64,000 nucleotides of DNA from JAADFF01 sp013153035 (GCA_026184435.1 CP046447.1), one strand, 5' to 3'; shown: positions 12,213-21,624, counted from the first letter of the stretch. Made by a program: numbers and translations. Notes: generated by a model not told the origin, from the sequence alone.

Positions 12213-13880
12213 CTAGAGTTCCCAGAGGTACTTCATGATGTTTCTCTTAAGAAGCATCTTTTTATCATCATCAAGAAGGGTGTCGGCGGCTTTCAGCATA
12301 ACTCTAATATCATAGTGTCCCTTATATGTTTCTGGTGGCTGTTTGTCTATACCCAGTACACCGTATACTGCCATCATTGCGGATTTGATGGAATACTCAA
12401 CGGTGAATACACATTCACCGGGTACTTCGGCAAACTGTCCCATAAAGGCTATATTCTTATAGCCTTCTGGCACAACAGGTGGTCTATCGCCCACTGCTCT
12501 TGGCATAAACTGGGCTGTAATATACGGCATCATGGCTGTGCGTACATTGATGACGCTTTTCATGAGCTCCTCCTTGTCATCAAGCCACCTAAGCTGATAC
12601 AGAAGTTCTTCAAATATCTCTTTGCCCGTGCACTGGCTCATGGGCTTCTTTACATAGTCACCCTCTTTGTCTATAAACAGCCCATATCCCCAGAGAACAT
12701 ATACATCATCGGGTTGATTCCTAAAGTGTGGTTGTCTAAATGCCACGATGGACATGAGCCAAGAGGAGTCTTTAAATGTGACAAGTCCACCGGTACCTGT
12801 TTTATTGCCCGTAAACTCTTCCAGCTTTTTAAAGAACTTGTCGCCTTTGAATGTAATGGTAAAGGACTCCCACTTAGACTTGTCAATATTGCTGGCAAAT
12901 TTGTCGGGATTGCCAAATATCTTATCTCTCTTTGCAAGGTTTCTCCATAGCCTCCACACATCACCCTCAGATGTGTTGAGGGGTGGCACGGTGTTCCAGT
13001 CTCCATATGTGGAATTTTCTACCATAGAACCGTTGGTAATAAAGACGATGTCTTTGGGACCGAGTTTGATAACATCTTTGCCACTGGCATTTTCTATGTG
13101 AATAGCCATGGCATATTTGCCGTCGCTTCTTTCTTCAAAGTCTACATCTACAACCTTTGTGCCCATGATAAATTTCACGCCACGCTCTTTAAGGTAATTT
13201 TGTAGAGGCAGTATCATGGCATCGTATTGGTTGAGTGGAGTTCTCAGTACTCCCTCTATACGGTTCATGCCGGGTACAAGGTGCATAAAGCGAATCATAT
13301 ACCTACGCATTTCCGCTACGCTGTGCCATGGCTGGAAGGCAAACATTGTTGCCCAGAAATACCAAAAGTTGGTCTTGAAGAATGATGGGCTAAACCACTG
13401 CTCTATGGTGACATCGGCAAGGTCTTCTTCTGGGGTTAGTAGTAGCTCGTTCATCTCGTTGAGATGTCTCATGGTAAGCTCGTACTTTTCAAAGTTTGCC
13501 TTTTTACCACCTTCTACAAGACGGCATTTAGATGAGCCTACATATTCTTTGTTGAACTCTACAACCTCGTCAAGAACGGTTTTCTCAGGATTATCAAGCG
13601 ATGGTATTTGAGAGAAGAGGTCCCAAGTGCTGTCGTAATGTTCCTCAAACATGCGGCCTCCTCTGAGGATATAACCCCTCTCGGGGTCACCTGCACCATC
13701 AAGACAACCACCATTTAGCCCTGTTTTTTCTATGATGTGAATATTTTCACCGGGCATACCGGCATCTCTCATGAGATAAAATGCCGCAGCCAGTGATGCT
13801 ATGCCACCGCCAACAAGATATGCCTTTCTCTCTTTTATATCTGCTGGTTTGGGTGCATTGTATCGTCTGTAATTTAACAT
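12213..13880 (-). CDS. ohyA: Oleate hydratase (MCRA family)
   Basis: A 555-residue FAD-dependent fatty acid hydratase that adds water to cis-9 double bonds (oleate to 10-hydroxystearate). N-terminal dinucleotide-binding GGGIASLAAAFYLMRDAG (residues ~22-40), family block NGGCLDGAGDPERGYILRGG, then FEEHYDSTWDLF; length matches the family. A GTG start at 13907 is possible, but AGGAGG lies inside that version, eight bases before the ATG at 13880 (MLNYRRYNAPK), which I take as start. It has its own promoter (13912-13940) and terminator, and faces a divergent LysR gene whose product may regulate it. Role: detoxification or modification of unsaturated fatty acids, here probably exogenous ones. Confidence 0.95.
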   Translation of the reverse strand: MLNYRRYNAPKPADIKERKAYLVGGGIASLAAAFYLMRDAGMPGENIHIIEKTGLNGGCLDGAGDPERGYILRGGRMFEEHYDSTWDLFSQIPSLDNPEKTVLDEVVEFNKEYVGSSKCRLVEGGKKANFEKYELTMRHLNEMNELLLTPEEDLADVTIEQWFSPSFFKTNFWYFWATMFAFQPWHSVAEMRRYMIRFMHLVPGMNRIEGVLRTPLNQYDAMILPLQNYLKERGVKFIMGTKVVDVDFEERSDGKYAMAIHIENASGKDVIKLGPKDIVFITNGSMVENSTYGDWNTVPPLNTSEGDVWRLWRNLAKRDKIFGNPDKFASNIDKSKWESFTITFKGDKFFKKLEEFTGNKTGTGGLVTFKDSSWLMSIVAFRQPHFRNQPDDVYVLWGYGLFIDKEGDYVKKPMSQCTGKEIFEELLYQLRWLDDKEELMKSVINVRTAMMPYITAQFMPRAVGDRPPVVPEGYKNIAFMGQFAEVPGECVFTVEYSIKSAMMAVYGVLGIDKQPPETYKGHYDIRVMLKAADTLLDDDKKMLLKRNIMKYLWEL

Positions 13881-13911
13881 ATCTTCCACCTCCTTGTGTG
13901 ATTTCACTGGT

Positions 13912-13940
13912 ATTGTAGAAAAAAATTTTCATAATGTCCA
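13912..13940 (-). promoter_or_regulatory. Promoter of the oleate hydratase gene
   Basis: On the minus strand TGGACA (13935-13940), 17-base spacer, TACAAT (13912-13917). Confidence 0.65.
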
Positions 13941-13953
13941 ATATATGATTTAA

Positions 13954-13972
13954 TATAATTAGATAACTTATC
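13954..13972. promoter_or_regulatory. LysR promoter -10 and candidate LysR-type operator
   Basis: TATAAT at 13954-13959 serves the rightward LysR gene. Directly after it, GATAACTTATC (13962-13972) is a perfect palindrome about 60 bases upstream of the predicted oleate hydratase transcription start, the usual position of a LysR recognition site. This would let the regulator control both itself and the hydratase; inference from position only. Confidence 0.5.
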
Positions 13973-13990
13973 AATTATGAGGTGAATGCT

Positions 13991-14860
13991 ATGGAGCTGA
14001 CATGGATAAAGTACTTTGTGGAGCTTGCCCATGAGGGACATATGACAAGGACGGCAGAAAAACTGGGAGTGTCTCAGCCCAACCTTAGCATGGTGATAAA
14101 GAGACTGGAACAGGAACTGGGAGTGCCATTGTTTGATAGGGTAGGAAGAAGGATTACCCTTAGTGACTATGGCAAAGCCTTTTTGCCTTATGCTACAAAG
14201 ACTTTATCGGCAATAGAGTCGGGTAAAAGGGCTGTTTTAGAGGTCAAGGGGATTTATGATAGAAATATAACCCTTGCCACGACGGGAACAACTTTTCTGT
14301 TTGGACTTTTAAAAGATTTTATTAAGCAATATCCCGATGTTAGGGTGCGTCAGTTTATCGTGTCTCCAGAGGAGGCCTCATCTATGCTCAAGATGGGAAA
14401 GGCAGACTTTGCCATAACATCACCGCCACTGAGTGAAGAGGAACTGTGCACGACACTGATATATGAAGACAAAATACTCCTTGCCACATCAAGAGACCAT
14501 CATCTATCGAGGGAAGAGAGCATAGATCTAAGAGATTTAAAAGATGAGCCCTTTATAGACCTTGTTGAAAACTACACGTTTAGGAAGCTAACAGATGAAA
14601 TGTGTCAGCTGGCAGGATTTACTCCCAATATTGTATTTGAAGGAGAAATAGTCCTTATGGCTGAACTTGTAGAAGAGGGGCTTGGAGTTGCCCTTATTCC
14701 GGAGAGCATTATGAGACTATATCCCGACTTTCCGGTGAAGGTAATTCCTATCAGATACCCCGAATATACAAGAAAAGTGGGGCTTAGTTGGTATAAGCAT
14801 AGCCATATGGGTAAGTACAAGGAGGCATTTAGGGAGTTTGTGGAGGCATATTATAAGTGA
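13991..14860 (+). CDS. LysR-family transcriptional regulator
   Basis: A 289-residue regulator: winged helix-turn-helix in the first 60 residues (HMTRTAEKLGVSQPNLSMVIKRLEQ), then a periplasmic-binding-protein-like effector domain. GAGGTG lies six bases before the ATG at 13991 (MELTWIKYF), which is the typical LysR start; the longer GTG version at 13982 overlaps the Shine-Dalgarno. Divergent from oleate hydratase across about 110 bases holding promoters for both and a short palindrome, so it probably controls the hydratase, perhaps in response to a fatty acid. Effector is not deducible. Confidence 0.92.
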   Translation: MELTWIKYFVELAHEGHMTRTAEKLGVSQPNLSMVIKRLEQELGVPLFDRVGRRITLSDYGKAFLPYATKTLSAIESGKRAVLEVKGIYDRNITLATTGTTFLFGLLKDFIKQYPDVRVRQFIVSPEEASSMLKMGKADFAITSPPLSEEELCTTLIYEDKILLATSRDHHLSREESIDLRDLKDEPFIDLVENYTFRKLTDEMCQLAGFTPNIVFEGEIVLMAELVEEGLGVALIPESIMRLYPDFPVKVIPIRYPEYTRKVGLSWYKHSHMGKYKEAFREFVEAYYK

Positions 14861-14888
14861 GTTTTATATAATACTATTGTAAATATTT

Positions 14889-16604
14889 ATGGGAGAGTGG
14901 TTATCGTTGCCTCAAAGAAGAAAGTATATTGTATTACTTACTGTAATGGCTGCGGTGGTGCTTGTAATACTGGTTGTATACTTTCAGGTAAGAAATATGG
15001 AATATCCTCCTCCTGGTAGCCATGTTGTTGATACTTGGGTAGTTTCTCATAATGGAAAAAGCTATATTTCTGATGGACGATACAGGGCTTTGAAAACTGA
15101 AGATGATGTAGGTATATACACATATACTGCTACTGTTCACTTATGTGAGAATAAGGAGATGTTTCTAGTTATTTCCCGTCCTGTTTTTCGAGGGCTTAAT
15201 GTATTTATAGACGGAGAGCTTGTTGGTAGTATTGGTGATATGAAAACAGGGCGAAGTAATCTGTGGAATGGTACATTTATGTTTCCTATCAATTCTAAGA
15301 CATCTACAGCAAAGATTACACTTGTGGGATATGCACTATTTGCCAGAGGATTTTACATACCAGCATTTGTTGCTCCTAGGGATATTGCCCAAATGTATGT
15401 GATGAGAAACAATGTGTTTTCTGAAAACTTGTTTGCATGGGCGACAGGTGCAAGTATCCTCTTGTTTATTACTTTTATGATGATTGCTTTCAGCGGTAGG
15501 GTGCCTATAGGCAAGGTGTATTACTATTTCGGGTTGGGAATGCTATTTTTATCTGCGGTATTTTTTGACAATGTTGTAGAATTGGTCCTACCTGTAGACT
15601 ATGTTATTTATCAAAAGGCACTGGTGATAGCTTCCCTTGTAGCTCCCTTATTTATTCATGTGGGAATACTGGAACTTTTACTCAATGGGCAGAAGAAACC
15701 ATTGGTTGCCCGTATTTTATCGTATACGTTAGCTCTTTTATCTCTTATTGTCGCCCTCTGGTGGGGGAATATACTATCTTTTAACAGGTTTATTTATTAC
15801 TCGATGATTATTATTCCTGTAGTTGTGCTGTATGATGTGTATCTATTTATAAAAGAAATCTTTGAGGGGATTTCTATTCCCTTTACATATCTCATTATAT
15901 TTGTCGGATTGGTTGCGGAGATGATACTTCTCATTATTGATATTGTGGCCAGGATACTTATGCTGACGCGACCGATGTATGTGGTTTTTTACTCATATTA
16001 TGGTCTTGTGTTTGCCATGCTGGGTATCTATATGGCCCTCATTTATGATTATATCTATGTATATGAAAGTGCTGGTGCAGAGCATAAGCTTGCCATGGAA
16101 CTCAAGGATGCCTCTGAGACCGACGAACTAACTGGGGTATACAATAGGCGCTATCTTCATAAAATAGCCCAGACTGTTGAAGGAAGAGTATGTATTCTCA
16201 TGATAGATATAGACCATTTTAAGAAGGTCAATGATACATATGGCCATCTTGCCGGTGATACTGTGCTTAAGGAGCTTGTGGGTGTCATAAGAAAGCAACT
16301 CAGGGCTCATGATGTTCTTGTTAGGTATGGTGGAGAGGAGTTTCTTGTTATTCTTTCAGATACTCTGCCTGATGCAGCCGTTCATATTGCAGAACGGATT
16401 AGGAGGGCCATAGAAAAGTATGAGTTTGTTGTCAAGTCAGACTATATTCATAAGATACATATAACAGTCTCTGTAGGTGTTAGCTGCGGACTTATTCCTG
16501 CCGGAGGCTCTTCGTATATCATTTGGAATCTTATTGCTAAAGCAGATGAAGCATTATATATAGCAAAGTCTGCTGGAAGAAACAAGGTTATATCCTCTGG
16601 ATAA
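14889..16604 (+). CDS. Membrane diguanylate cyclase with 7TM sensor
   Basis: 571 residues. One membrane segment (~14-34), an extracellular all-beta domain (~40-180) resembling the 7TMR-DISM extracellular module, seven hydrophobic segments (~185-390), and a C-terminal GGDEF domain. The active-site signature is RYGGEEF near residue 481, an active variant, with an intact allosteric I-site RAHD five residues earlier; the SDxLTGVYNRR entry motif is present as ETDELTGVYNRR. It should make cyclic-di-GMP in response to an extracellular carbohydrate-like or lipid-like ligand. The ATG at 14889 lacks a Shine-Dalgarno; a TTG at 14907 with GGAG 11 bases before it is a plausible alternative. A TATAAT lies at 14867-14872. 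Confidence 0.9.
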   Translation: MGEWLSLPQRRKYIVLLTVMAAVVLVILVVYFQVRNMEYPPPGSHVVDTWVVSHNGKSYISDGRYRALKTEDDVGIYTYTATVHLCENKEMFLVISRPVFRGLNVFIDGELVGSIGDMKTGRSNLWNGTFMFPINSKTSTAKITLVGYALFARGFYIPAFVAPRDIAQMYVMRNNVFSENLFAWATGASILLFITFMMIAFSGRVPIGKVYYYFGLGMLFLSAVFFDNVVELVLPVDYVIYQKALVIASLVAPLFIHVGILELLLNGQKKPLVARILSYTLALLSLIVALWWGNILSFNRFIYYSMIIIPVVVLYDVYLFIKEIFEGISIPFTYLIIFVGLVAEMILLIIDIVARILMLTRPMYVVFYSYYGLVFAMLGIYMALIYDYIYVYESAGAEHKLAMELKDASETDELTGVYNRRYLHKIAQTVEGRVCILMIDIDHFKKVNDTYGHLAGDTVLKELVGVIRKQLRAHDVLVRYGGEEFLVILSDTLPDAAVHIAERIRRAIEKYEFVVKSDYIHKIHITVSVGVSCGLIPAGGSSYIIWNLIAKADEALYIAKSAGRNKVISSG

Positions 16605-16622
16605 GGTATGAAAGTTTTTCTA

Positions 16623-17258
16623 TTATAATGTTCTGTGAATAGTTGCAATGTCTCTATAAACAAATATTAGACCGGGTATATTAGCAACGGCGTGAACTAT
16701 GGTGTTCAGGGTAAGACTGTGATATATGGAAAATGTATACGCCAGTATGCTTCCCAGTATAAAGATACCTATAAGGTGTATGATTTTATATGTCATTGAG
16801 TTTTGCCAATATGCCCCTATATGTAGAATGGCAAATATGAAACCGTCTACTACAATAGCTACGGCAAGTGGCATAAACTGTATTAGGCCTGTAAATAATA
16901 CTCCCCTAAATATTATCTCTTCTGACAACGGGGCTAAAACAAATAATGTTATTACTACAATGGCTATATTACTCTGTCTGATGATATGTTTTAGTTCATC
17001 GTCTTCGTGAAGGTATGCTGCAAGTGCGTTTAAGGTAAGGCTTATCATCAAGGCTACACCACTCCACATAAGGGTGGCATAGCCCCATGGCACATTGAAA
17101 TACTGATACGTAAATGGTAGTGCCACAGCGCCTCCTACCAATGCACCTATGGCAGATGCGTAGAGTGGATTTTCTATATACCTAATAAGGTATGTTGATA
17201 TCACACCTTCCATAACAATAACACATATAAAAACTGCTATCATTAACATATCCATCAC
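16623..17258 (-). CDS. CPBP-family intramembrane metalloprotease
   Basis: A 211-residue membrane protein with about six segments. It carries the CPBP (CAAX protease/Abi) motifs: EEIIFRG in segment 4, FAILHIG, and HAVAN near the C-terminus, supplying the Glu and His residues that bind the catalytic metal in this family. Family members process prenylated or membrane peptides, or act in bacteriocin self-immunity. It is convergent with the diguanylate cyclase and divergent, across about 30 bases, from the DegV gene. Start is a GTG with no clear Shine-Dalgarno; an ATG at 17255 or 17249 is possible. Confidence 0.88.
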   Translation of the reverse strand: MMDMLMIAVFICVIVMEGVISTYLIRYIENPLYASAIGALVGGAVALPFTYQYFNVPWGYATLMWSGVALMISLTLNALAAYLHEDDELKHIIRQSNIAIVVITLFVLAPLSEEIIFRGVLFTGLIQFMPLAVAIVVDGFIFAILHIGAYWQNSMTYKIIHLIGIFILGSILAYTFSIYHSLTLNTIVHAVANIPGLIFVYRDIATIHRTL

Positions 17259-17293
17259 CGTATATAGGTTATCATTTTACAGAGGTGATAGTG

Positions 17294-18124
17294 TTGAAAA
17301 TTCGAATAATAGTTGATTCTGGTAGCAACTTTACGGCTGAAGAGGTGGAAAAATATGATTTGGGCTGGATACCCCTTCATATAGTCTATCCCGATGGGCG
17401 TATTATAGATGATGAACCTCATCTTGGACAGGAGCTATATGATGATATAGCCACCGGTAAACTGTCCACTTCTCAACCCACTCCTGAAAAAATACGTACT
17501 GTGTTTGAGGAGACCCTTAGTCGCTATGACTATGGTGTGTATTTGCCCTTGTCCTCTGCACTGTCTGGGACATATATGGCTGCCAAAATGGTTGTCTCGG
17601 AGATGAAGACAGATCGTATTAAGGTCATAGATAGTAAGCAGATTACTATAGGCATTGATGTTCTTGTGATGCGTATTCTTGAGGAGATAGAAAAAGGAGT
17701 GGATTTCTGTCGAATAGAAGAGCTGTTTAACGATATTCGTAGTAGGCAGAGATTTTATTTTCTTCTTGAAACACTTGAGCACTTGAAAAGGGGCGGGCGT
17801 ATTGGCAGGGCAAAGTATGTTGTGGGTACAATGCTAAGAGTTGTTCCTCTCCTTGTTATAGATGACGATGGTTATATTAATGCCAGTAAAAAAGCCCGTG
17901 GTGTGAAAAAGGTTATTAAGATGATAGATGAATATGTTTCTACTGATAATATCGGTCCATCTTCTCATATGCATGTTGTGCTTGGGAGACCTAAACATAA
18001 AGATATATGGCCTTTTGCCCATAAGCTCCAGTCAGAGTATGGTGCTAAAATCAAGCTTGTAAGACCGCTAACTGCCATACATGTTGGTATATGGGGCGTG
18101 GGTGTGTCTTATATAGTGGAGTAG
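17294..18124 (+). CDS. DegV-family fatty-acid-binding protein (first copy)
   Basis: A 276-residue DegV/FakB protein, which binds one fatty acid and presents it to the kinase FakA. Visible family marks: IVDSGSNF at the N-terminus, TSQPTPEK (fatty-acid carboxylate loop), LSSALSGTY, GRIGRAKYVVGTML and the C-terminal HVGIWGVGVSY. A longer GTG version from 17285 overlaps the Shine-Dalgarno GAGGTG, so the TTG at 17294 is chosen. The next gene is a paralogue, and a patatin phospholipase follows, suggesting release and capture of membrane fatty acids. No fakA gene is in the window. Confidence 0.92.
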   Translation: MKIRIIVDSGSNFTAEEVEKYDLGWIPLHIVYPDGRIIDDEPHLGQELYDDIATGKLSTSQPTPEKIRTVFEETLSRYDYGVYLPLSSALSGTYMAAKMVVSEMKTDRIKVIDSKQITIGIDVLVMRILEEIEKGVDFCRIEELFNDIRSRQRFYFLLETLEHLKRGGRIGRAKYVVGTMLRVVPLLVIDDDGYINASKKARGVKKVIKMIDEYVSTDNIGPSSHMHVVLGRPKHKDIWPFAHKLQSEYGAKIKLVRPLTAIHVGIWGVGVSYIVE

Positions 18125-18176
18125 ATTCTTATAAATGTTAAAATGCATATAGAAATCCGTGCAGAGGAGGGATATT

Positions 18177-19013
18177 GTGGATATTGGTATAGTTGTGGAT
18201 TCCGCAAGTAATTTTACACCGGAGGAGCTAGAGCAGTATGATTTGGGGTGGGTGCCGCTGCATATAGTGTACCCTGATGGACATAGTATACCCGATACAC
18301 CAGATCATCTTCTTGATTTGTATGATGACATAGCTACAGGAAAGCTAACAACCTCTCAGCCCTCGCCGGATAGTATTAAGACAGCACTTCTTCAGAAGCT
18401 TGAAAAATATCCCAAGGTCATATTTTTCACACTGTCCTCTGCACTATCAGGTACATATCATACGGCCAAGATGGTGGCCTCTGAGATTGGTGAAGATAGG
18501 GTAAAGGTTATCGATACAAGGCAGATGGCTACCGGTATTGATGTACATGTAATGGCTGTAAGGAACTGTCTGATATCTGGAGCATGCTCATTTGAAAAGG
18601 TTGAGGAATATGCCAAGTCTCTATGGGGCAAAGCTCAGATTATGTTTCTTCTTGAAACTCTTGAACATTTAGAAAAAAGTGGTCGCATTAGTAGGGTGCA
18701 ATCAATCATAGGTTCTATGCTAAGGGTTATGCCTATTTTCTATGTTGATGAAGAGGGATATGTCAATGCCATAGAGAAAGTGAGAGGTAGTATTAAAAAG
18801 GGACTGAGGGTACTAGAAAAGATATTTGATAGCAGAAAGATGAGGAAAGATGTGCAGCCTAGAGTGATTGTTGGTAGACCTAAACACAAAGAACTGATGG
18901 ACTTTGCCCATTATCTAGCCGATAAATTTGATGGTGTTATTAGATATGTAAGACCTACCACAGCCGTTCATACAGGTATATGGGGCGTTGGTATGTCTTG
19001 GGTAGATGAGTAG
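18177..19013 (+). CDS. DegV-family fatty-acid-binding protein (second copy)
   Basis: 278 residues, strongly similar to the preceding copy: VVDSASNFTPEELEQYDLGW, TSQPSPDS, LSSALSGTY, GRISRVQSIIGSML, HTGIWGVGMSW. Two FakB-type proteins in one genome often divide saturated and unsaturated fatty acids, which may apply here. GGAGGG ends about five bases before the GTG at 18177; the longer GTG version at 18159 contains that site, so it was not used. The 3' end overlaps the patatin start by 8 bases, indicating translational coupling. Confidence 0.92.
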   Translation: MDIGIVVDSASNFTPEELEQYDLGWVPLHIVYPDGHSIPDTPDHLLDLYDDIATGKLTTSQPSPDSIKTALLQKLEKYPKVIFFTLSSALSGTYHTAKMVASEIGEDRVKVIDTRQMATGIDVHVMAVRNCLISGACSFEKVEEYAKSLWGKAQIMFLLETLEHLEKSGRISRVQSIIGSMLRVMPIFYVDEEGYVNAIEKVRGSIKKGLRVLEKIFDSRKMRKDVQPRVIVGRPKHKELMDFAHYLADKFDGVIRYVRPTTAVHTGIWGVGMSWVDE

Positions 19014-19779
19014 AAAATTTATACTCTCCTTGTCAAGTGGCGGTTCTTTAGGTTATGCCCACATTGGTGTTTTAAAGGCGTTTATTGAGAGTGGAATTGA
19101 TATTTTAGCTATTTCTGGTACTTCTATGGGTGGAATAGTGTCTTCTCTGTTTGCCTTGGGTATATCTCCTTATGATATAGAGGATGTATTCGTCTCTATT
19201 ATGAGCAATATCTCTGTCTTTTCGTCAGCTGTTCTTAGCCATATAGGGGTTCATGTGGGACCTATGGCATTTTTACACTCTATGCTGAAAGGTATAAAGA
19301 TAGGACATAGTCGTATACCCCTGTTTGTGTATGCCACCGATATGTATACCCGAAAGCCCTATCTTTTTCAGCCAGAAGATGATATGTTTACAGCCCTGAG
19401 GGCCACATCTGCTATTCCCGGTATCTTTCCCCCAATAAAGTACAAGGGCATGTATCTTGTCGATGGTGGTATTGCTCTACCATTACCTAGCAAAGATCTG
19501 ATGAAATATAAGACACCTGATGTGGTATCGGTTGGTATTGAGGTATATGGTGGTACACTGATGGGCATAAGACGTTCCCGAGTATCTATTATGCATGCCT
19601 ACAGCCTTATTATGAGCAGGCACGGGCGGTGTAGAGGAAGATATCTTGACTATATTATTTCTCCTAACCTCAGAGGGTATACCAACCTTATGTATGGCAG
19701 GGTAAGAGAGATTATCGAGAGAGGATATGCAGCAGGTATCTCTTTTCTTGAAGACATATATAGAAAAGGATTGTTATGA
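19006..19779 (+). CDS. Patatin-like phospholipase
   Basis: A 257-residue protein of the RssA/patatin type, a serine acyl hydrolase with a Ser-Asp dyad. The oxyanion loop SGGSLGYAHIGVLKA is at residues 11-25, the nucleophile elbow GTSMGG near residue 40, and the catalytic Asp in LVDGGI near residue 155. No signal peptide is seen, so it should act on membrane lipids from the cytoplasm. Overlap with the second DegV gene and proximity to oleate hydratase suggest a role in fatty-acid release and recycling. Confidence 0.92.
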   Translation: MSRKFILSLSSGGSLGYAHIGVLKAFIESGIDILAISGTSMGGIVSSLFALGISPYDIEDVFVSIMSNISVFSSAVLSHIGVHVGPMAFLHSMLKGIKIGHSRIPLFVYATDMYTRKPYLFQPEDDMFTALRATSAIPGIFPPIKYKGMYLVDGGIALPLPSKDLMKYKTPDVVSVGIEVYGGTLMGIRRSRVSIMHAYSLIMSRHGRCRGRYLDYIISPNLRGYTNLMYGRVREIIERGYAAGISFLEDIYRKGLL

Positions 19780-19825
19780 ATACCTTGGCTTGCCTGTGAA
19801 TTAACTGGAAATAGATAAAGAAAAG

Positions 19826-19844
19826 AGGGGGCACAAGGCCCCCT
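19826..19844. terminator. Bidirectional terminator between patatin and sigma factor genes
   Basis: GGGGGC / GCCCCC stem with a 5-base loop; on the minus strand followed by TCTTTTCTTT (end of the sigma factor gene), on the plus strand by TTAT. Confidence 0.8.
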
Positions 19845-19850
19845 TATACA

Positions 19851-21590
19851 TTACTCTCTCATGAGTTTCCTCAGTTTCTTACTTCTGTGTGGTGAGCGGA
19901 GCTTCTTTAGTGCCTTCTGTAGTATTTGTCTAACCCTTTCACGGGTTATACCAAAGTGCTGTCCGACATCATCAAGGCTTCGTTCAATACCGTCGTCAAG
20001 CCCGTAGTAGAGTTTAATAATTTCCCTTTCTCTCTCGGGCAATTCTTCTATTATCTTACGGAGATTCTCTTTCATCTCTTTTCTAGCTACATACTCCTCT
20101 GGCTTTTCTGTGTTGGGATCCTCAATAAAGTCGCCAAAATGGGTATCCTCTTCATCACCAATAGTGGCCTCCAATGATTTAGGGTCTTGTATGGTGGTTT
20201 CAATGTCTTTAACCTTTTCCACATCTATACCCATGGCTGCGGCTATTTCCTCTGTGGTGGGTTCTCTGCCAAGCTCATGGTATAGCTCCTGCTTTGTCTT
20301 AAGATACTTGTTACGAGTTTCTACCATATGTACGGGTATTCTGATGGTACGGGACTGGTCAGCCAGTGCCCTTGTAATGGCCTGCCTAATCCACCATGTG
20401 GCATAAGTGGAGAATTTGTAGCCTCTGCGCCATTCAAATTTTTCAACAGCCTTCATGAGGCCTATGGTGCCCTCTTGAATGAGGTCCATAAAGTCCATTC
20501 CTCTGCCTGTGTACTTCTTGGCAATAGAGACAACGAGTCTGAGGTTGGAAACAATCAGCCTTTCCCATGCATATTCTGCCTCTTCTTTTAATACCTCCAG
20601 TTCCCAGTCATCAACAGGTTCGTCACCATATTCTTTGAGAAATTCCAGTTCCTCTTCTGTTAGCTCTTCGCCTCTGTCTCTTTTATCGAGAATTTCCTTC
20701 TTGCGCTGGAGAATGTTGTATTCTTCTATCTTTTGGGCTAAAGCTTTCTCCTGCTCAGCTGTTAGTAGGTTAACCTGTCCTATTTCCTGAAGATATGTCT
20801 GTACTAGTCCCAATGCCCTTTGTGCACGGGAATAGGTATGGATTTCAGAGAATAGATCTTCTCCTGCATCTTCTCCTACAGATAAACCTGCATCTTCAAG
20901 CTCCCCACTAATGTAGTCAAGGTCTGCATCGTTGCCATAGTAAGAGACAATATCCTCTTCAGTTAGGGTACCTTCTTTATCGTAGATGCGTTTAAAGTGG
21001 GCAAGATCTCGTTTGGAGAGTTTTTTCTTCTTAGATGTAGATTTTTTCTTCCTTCTGCGCTGGATAATCTTGTTCATCTTTTCACATGCAAACCACCATA
21101 CCCAATCATCAAATGTGTATGGCATGTTCCAAGAATATTTTTCTTGGGCTTCCTTAATAGCTTCTTCAAGTCTGTCATAGATGTCGAATGGTTCGAGTCC
21201 GAATGCTGCAAATTGGGGAGCAAGGTCATGTAAAATGCGGAAATGCTCTTCATTGATGTCTTCAACCGAATCCATGATTGTTACATCATGAACATGTCCC
21301 TTTTTCCTCGATAGGAACAATTCCTTTTTCTTGTCGATGTGTTCTTTGATTTCAGATAGAGCTTCTTTGTCGGGTTTTTCTGTGCTATATACAATTTGCA
21401 CAGGTAAGTTTTCTTTTCTGATTCTGTATCTGAGATATGCCACCACTTCTGGATGGTACTGCTTGGTAATCTTCTTCTTCCTAAACCAAGTTTTCAGGTC
21501 ATCCCATGTAATGAACTCTTTACCTTCATTGATGGCATTTTCTACAAGTTTCCATGCTGCGGCCTTGATATCCTCCATGCTTTTAGCCAA
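19851..21590 (-). CDS. rpoD: Primary sigma factor RpoD/SigA
   Basis: 579 residues with the complete primary-sigma layout: an N-terminal region-1.1-like part, charged spacer with a run of Lys/Arg, region 1.2 (VQTYLQEIGQVNLLTAEQE), region 2 (NLRLVVSIAKKYTGRG, then FEWRRGYKFSTYATWW), region 2.4 IRQAITRALADQSRTIRIP with the -10-contacting Gln and Thr, region 3, and region 4.2 TRERVRQILQKALKKLR. The longest frame starts at 21626, but GGAGG lies nine bases before a TTG at 21590 (MAKSMEDIK), which I use. Last gene of a dnaG-sigma-sigma set; it has its own extended -10 promoter and a leader hairpin. Confidence 0.95.
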   Translation of the reverse strand: MAKSMEDIKAAAWKLVENAINEGKEFITWDDLKTWFRKKKITKQYHPEVVAYLRYRIRKENLPVQIVYSTEKPDKEALSEIKEHIDKKKELFLSRKKGHVHDVTIMDSVEDINEEHFRILHDLAPQFAAFGLEPFDIYDRLEEAIKEAQEKYSWNMPYTFDDWVWWFACEKMNKIIQRRRKKKSTSKKKKLSKRDLAHFKRIYDKEGTLTEEDIVSYYGNDADLDYISGELEDAGLSVGEDAGEDLFSEIHTYSRAQRALGLVQTYLQEIGQVNLLTAEQEKALAQKIEEYNILQRKKEILDKRDRGEELTEEELEFLKEYGDEPVDDWELEVLKEEAEYAWERLIVSNLRLVVSIAKKYTGRGMDFMDLIQEGTIGLMKAVEKFEWRRGYKFSTYATWWIRQAITRALADQSRTIRIPVHMVETRNKYLKTKQELYHELGREPTTEEIAAAMGIDVEKVKDIETTIQDPKSLEATIGDEEDTHFGDFIEDPNTEKPEEYVARKEMKENLRKIIEELPEREREIIKLYYGLDDGIERSLDDVGQHFGITRERVRQILQKALKKLRSPHRSKKLRKLMRE

Positions 21591-21624
21591 GAGATACCAC
21601 CTCCCATAAAGAAAAAGCAAAAAC

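Noticed and set aside
12315..12950. A 211-codon plus-strand frame antisense to oleate hydratase
   Set aside because: Overlaps a strongly conserved enzyme gene on the other strand and has Cys/His/Trp-rich shadow composition.
21186..21200. A GGTTCGAGTCC stretch like a tRNA T-arm
   Set aside because: It lies inside the rpoD coding sequence and no acceptor stem or anticodon arm can be built around it.
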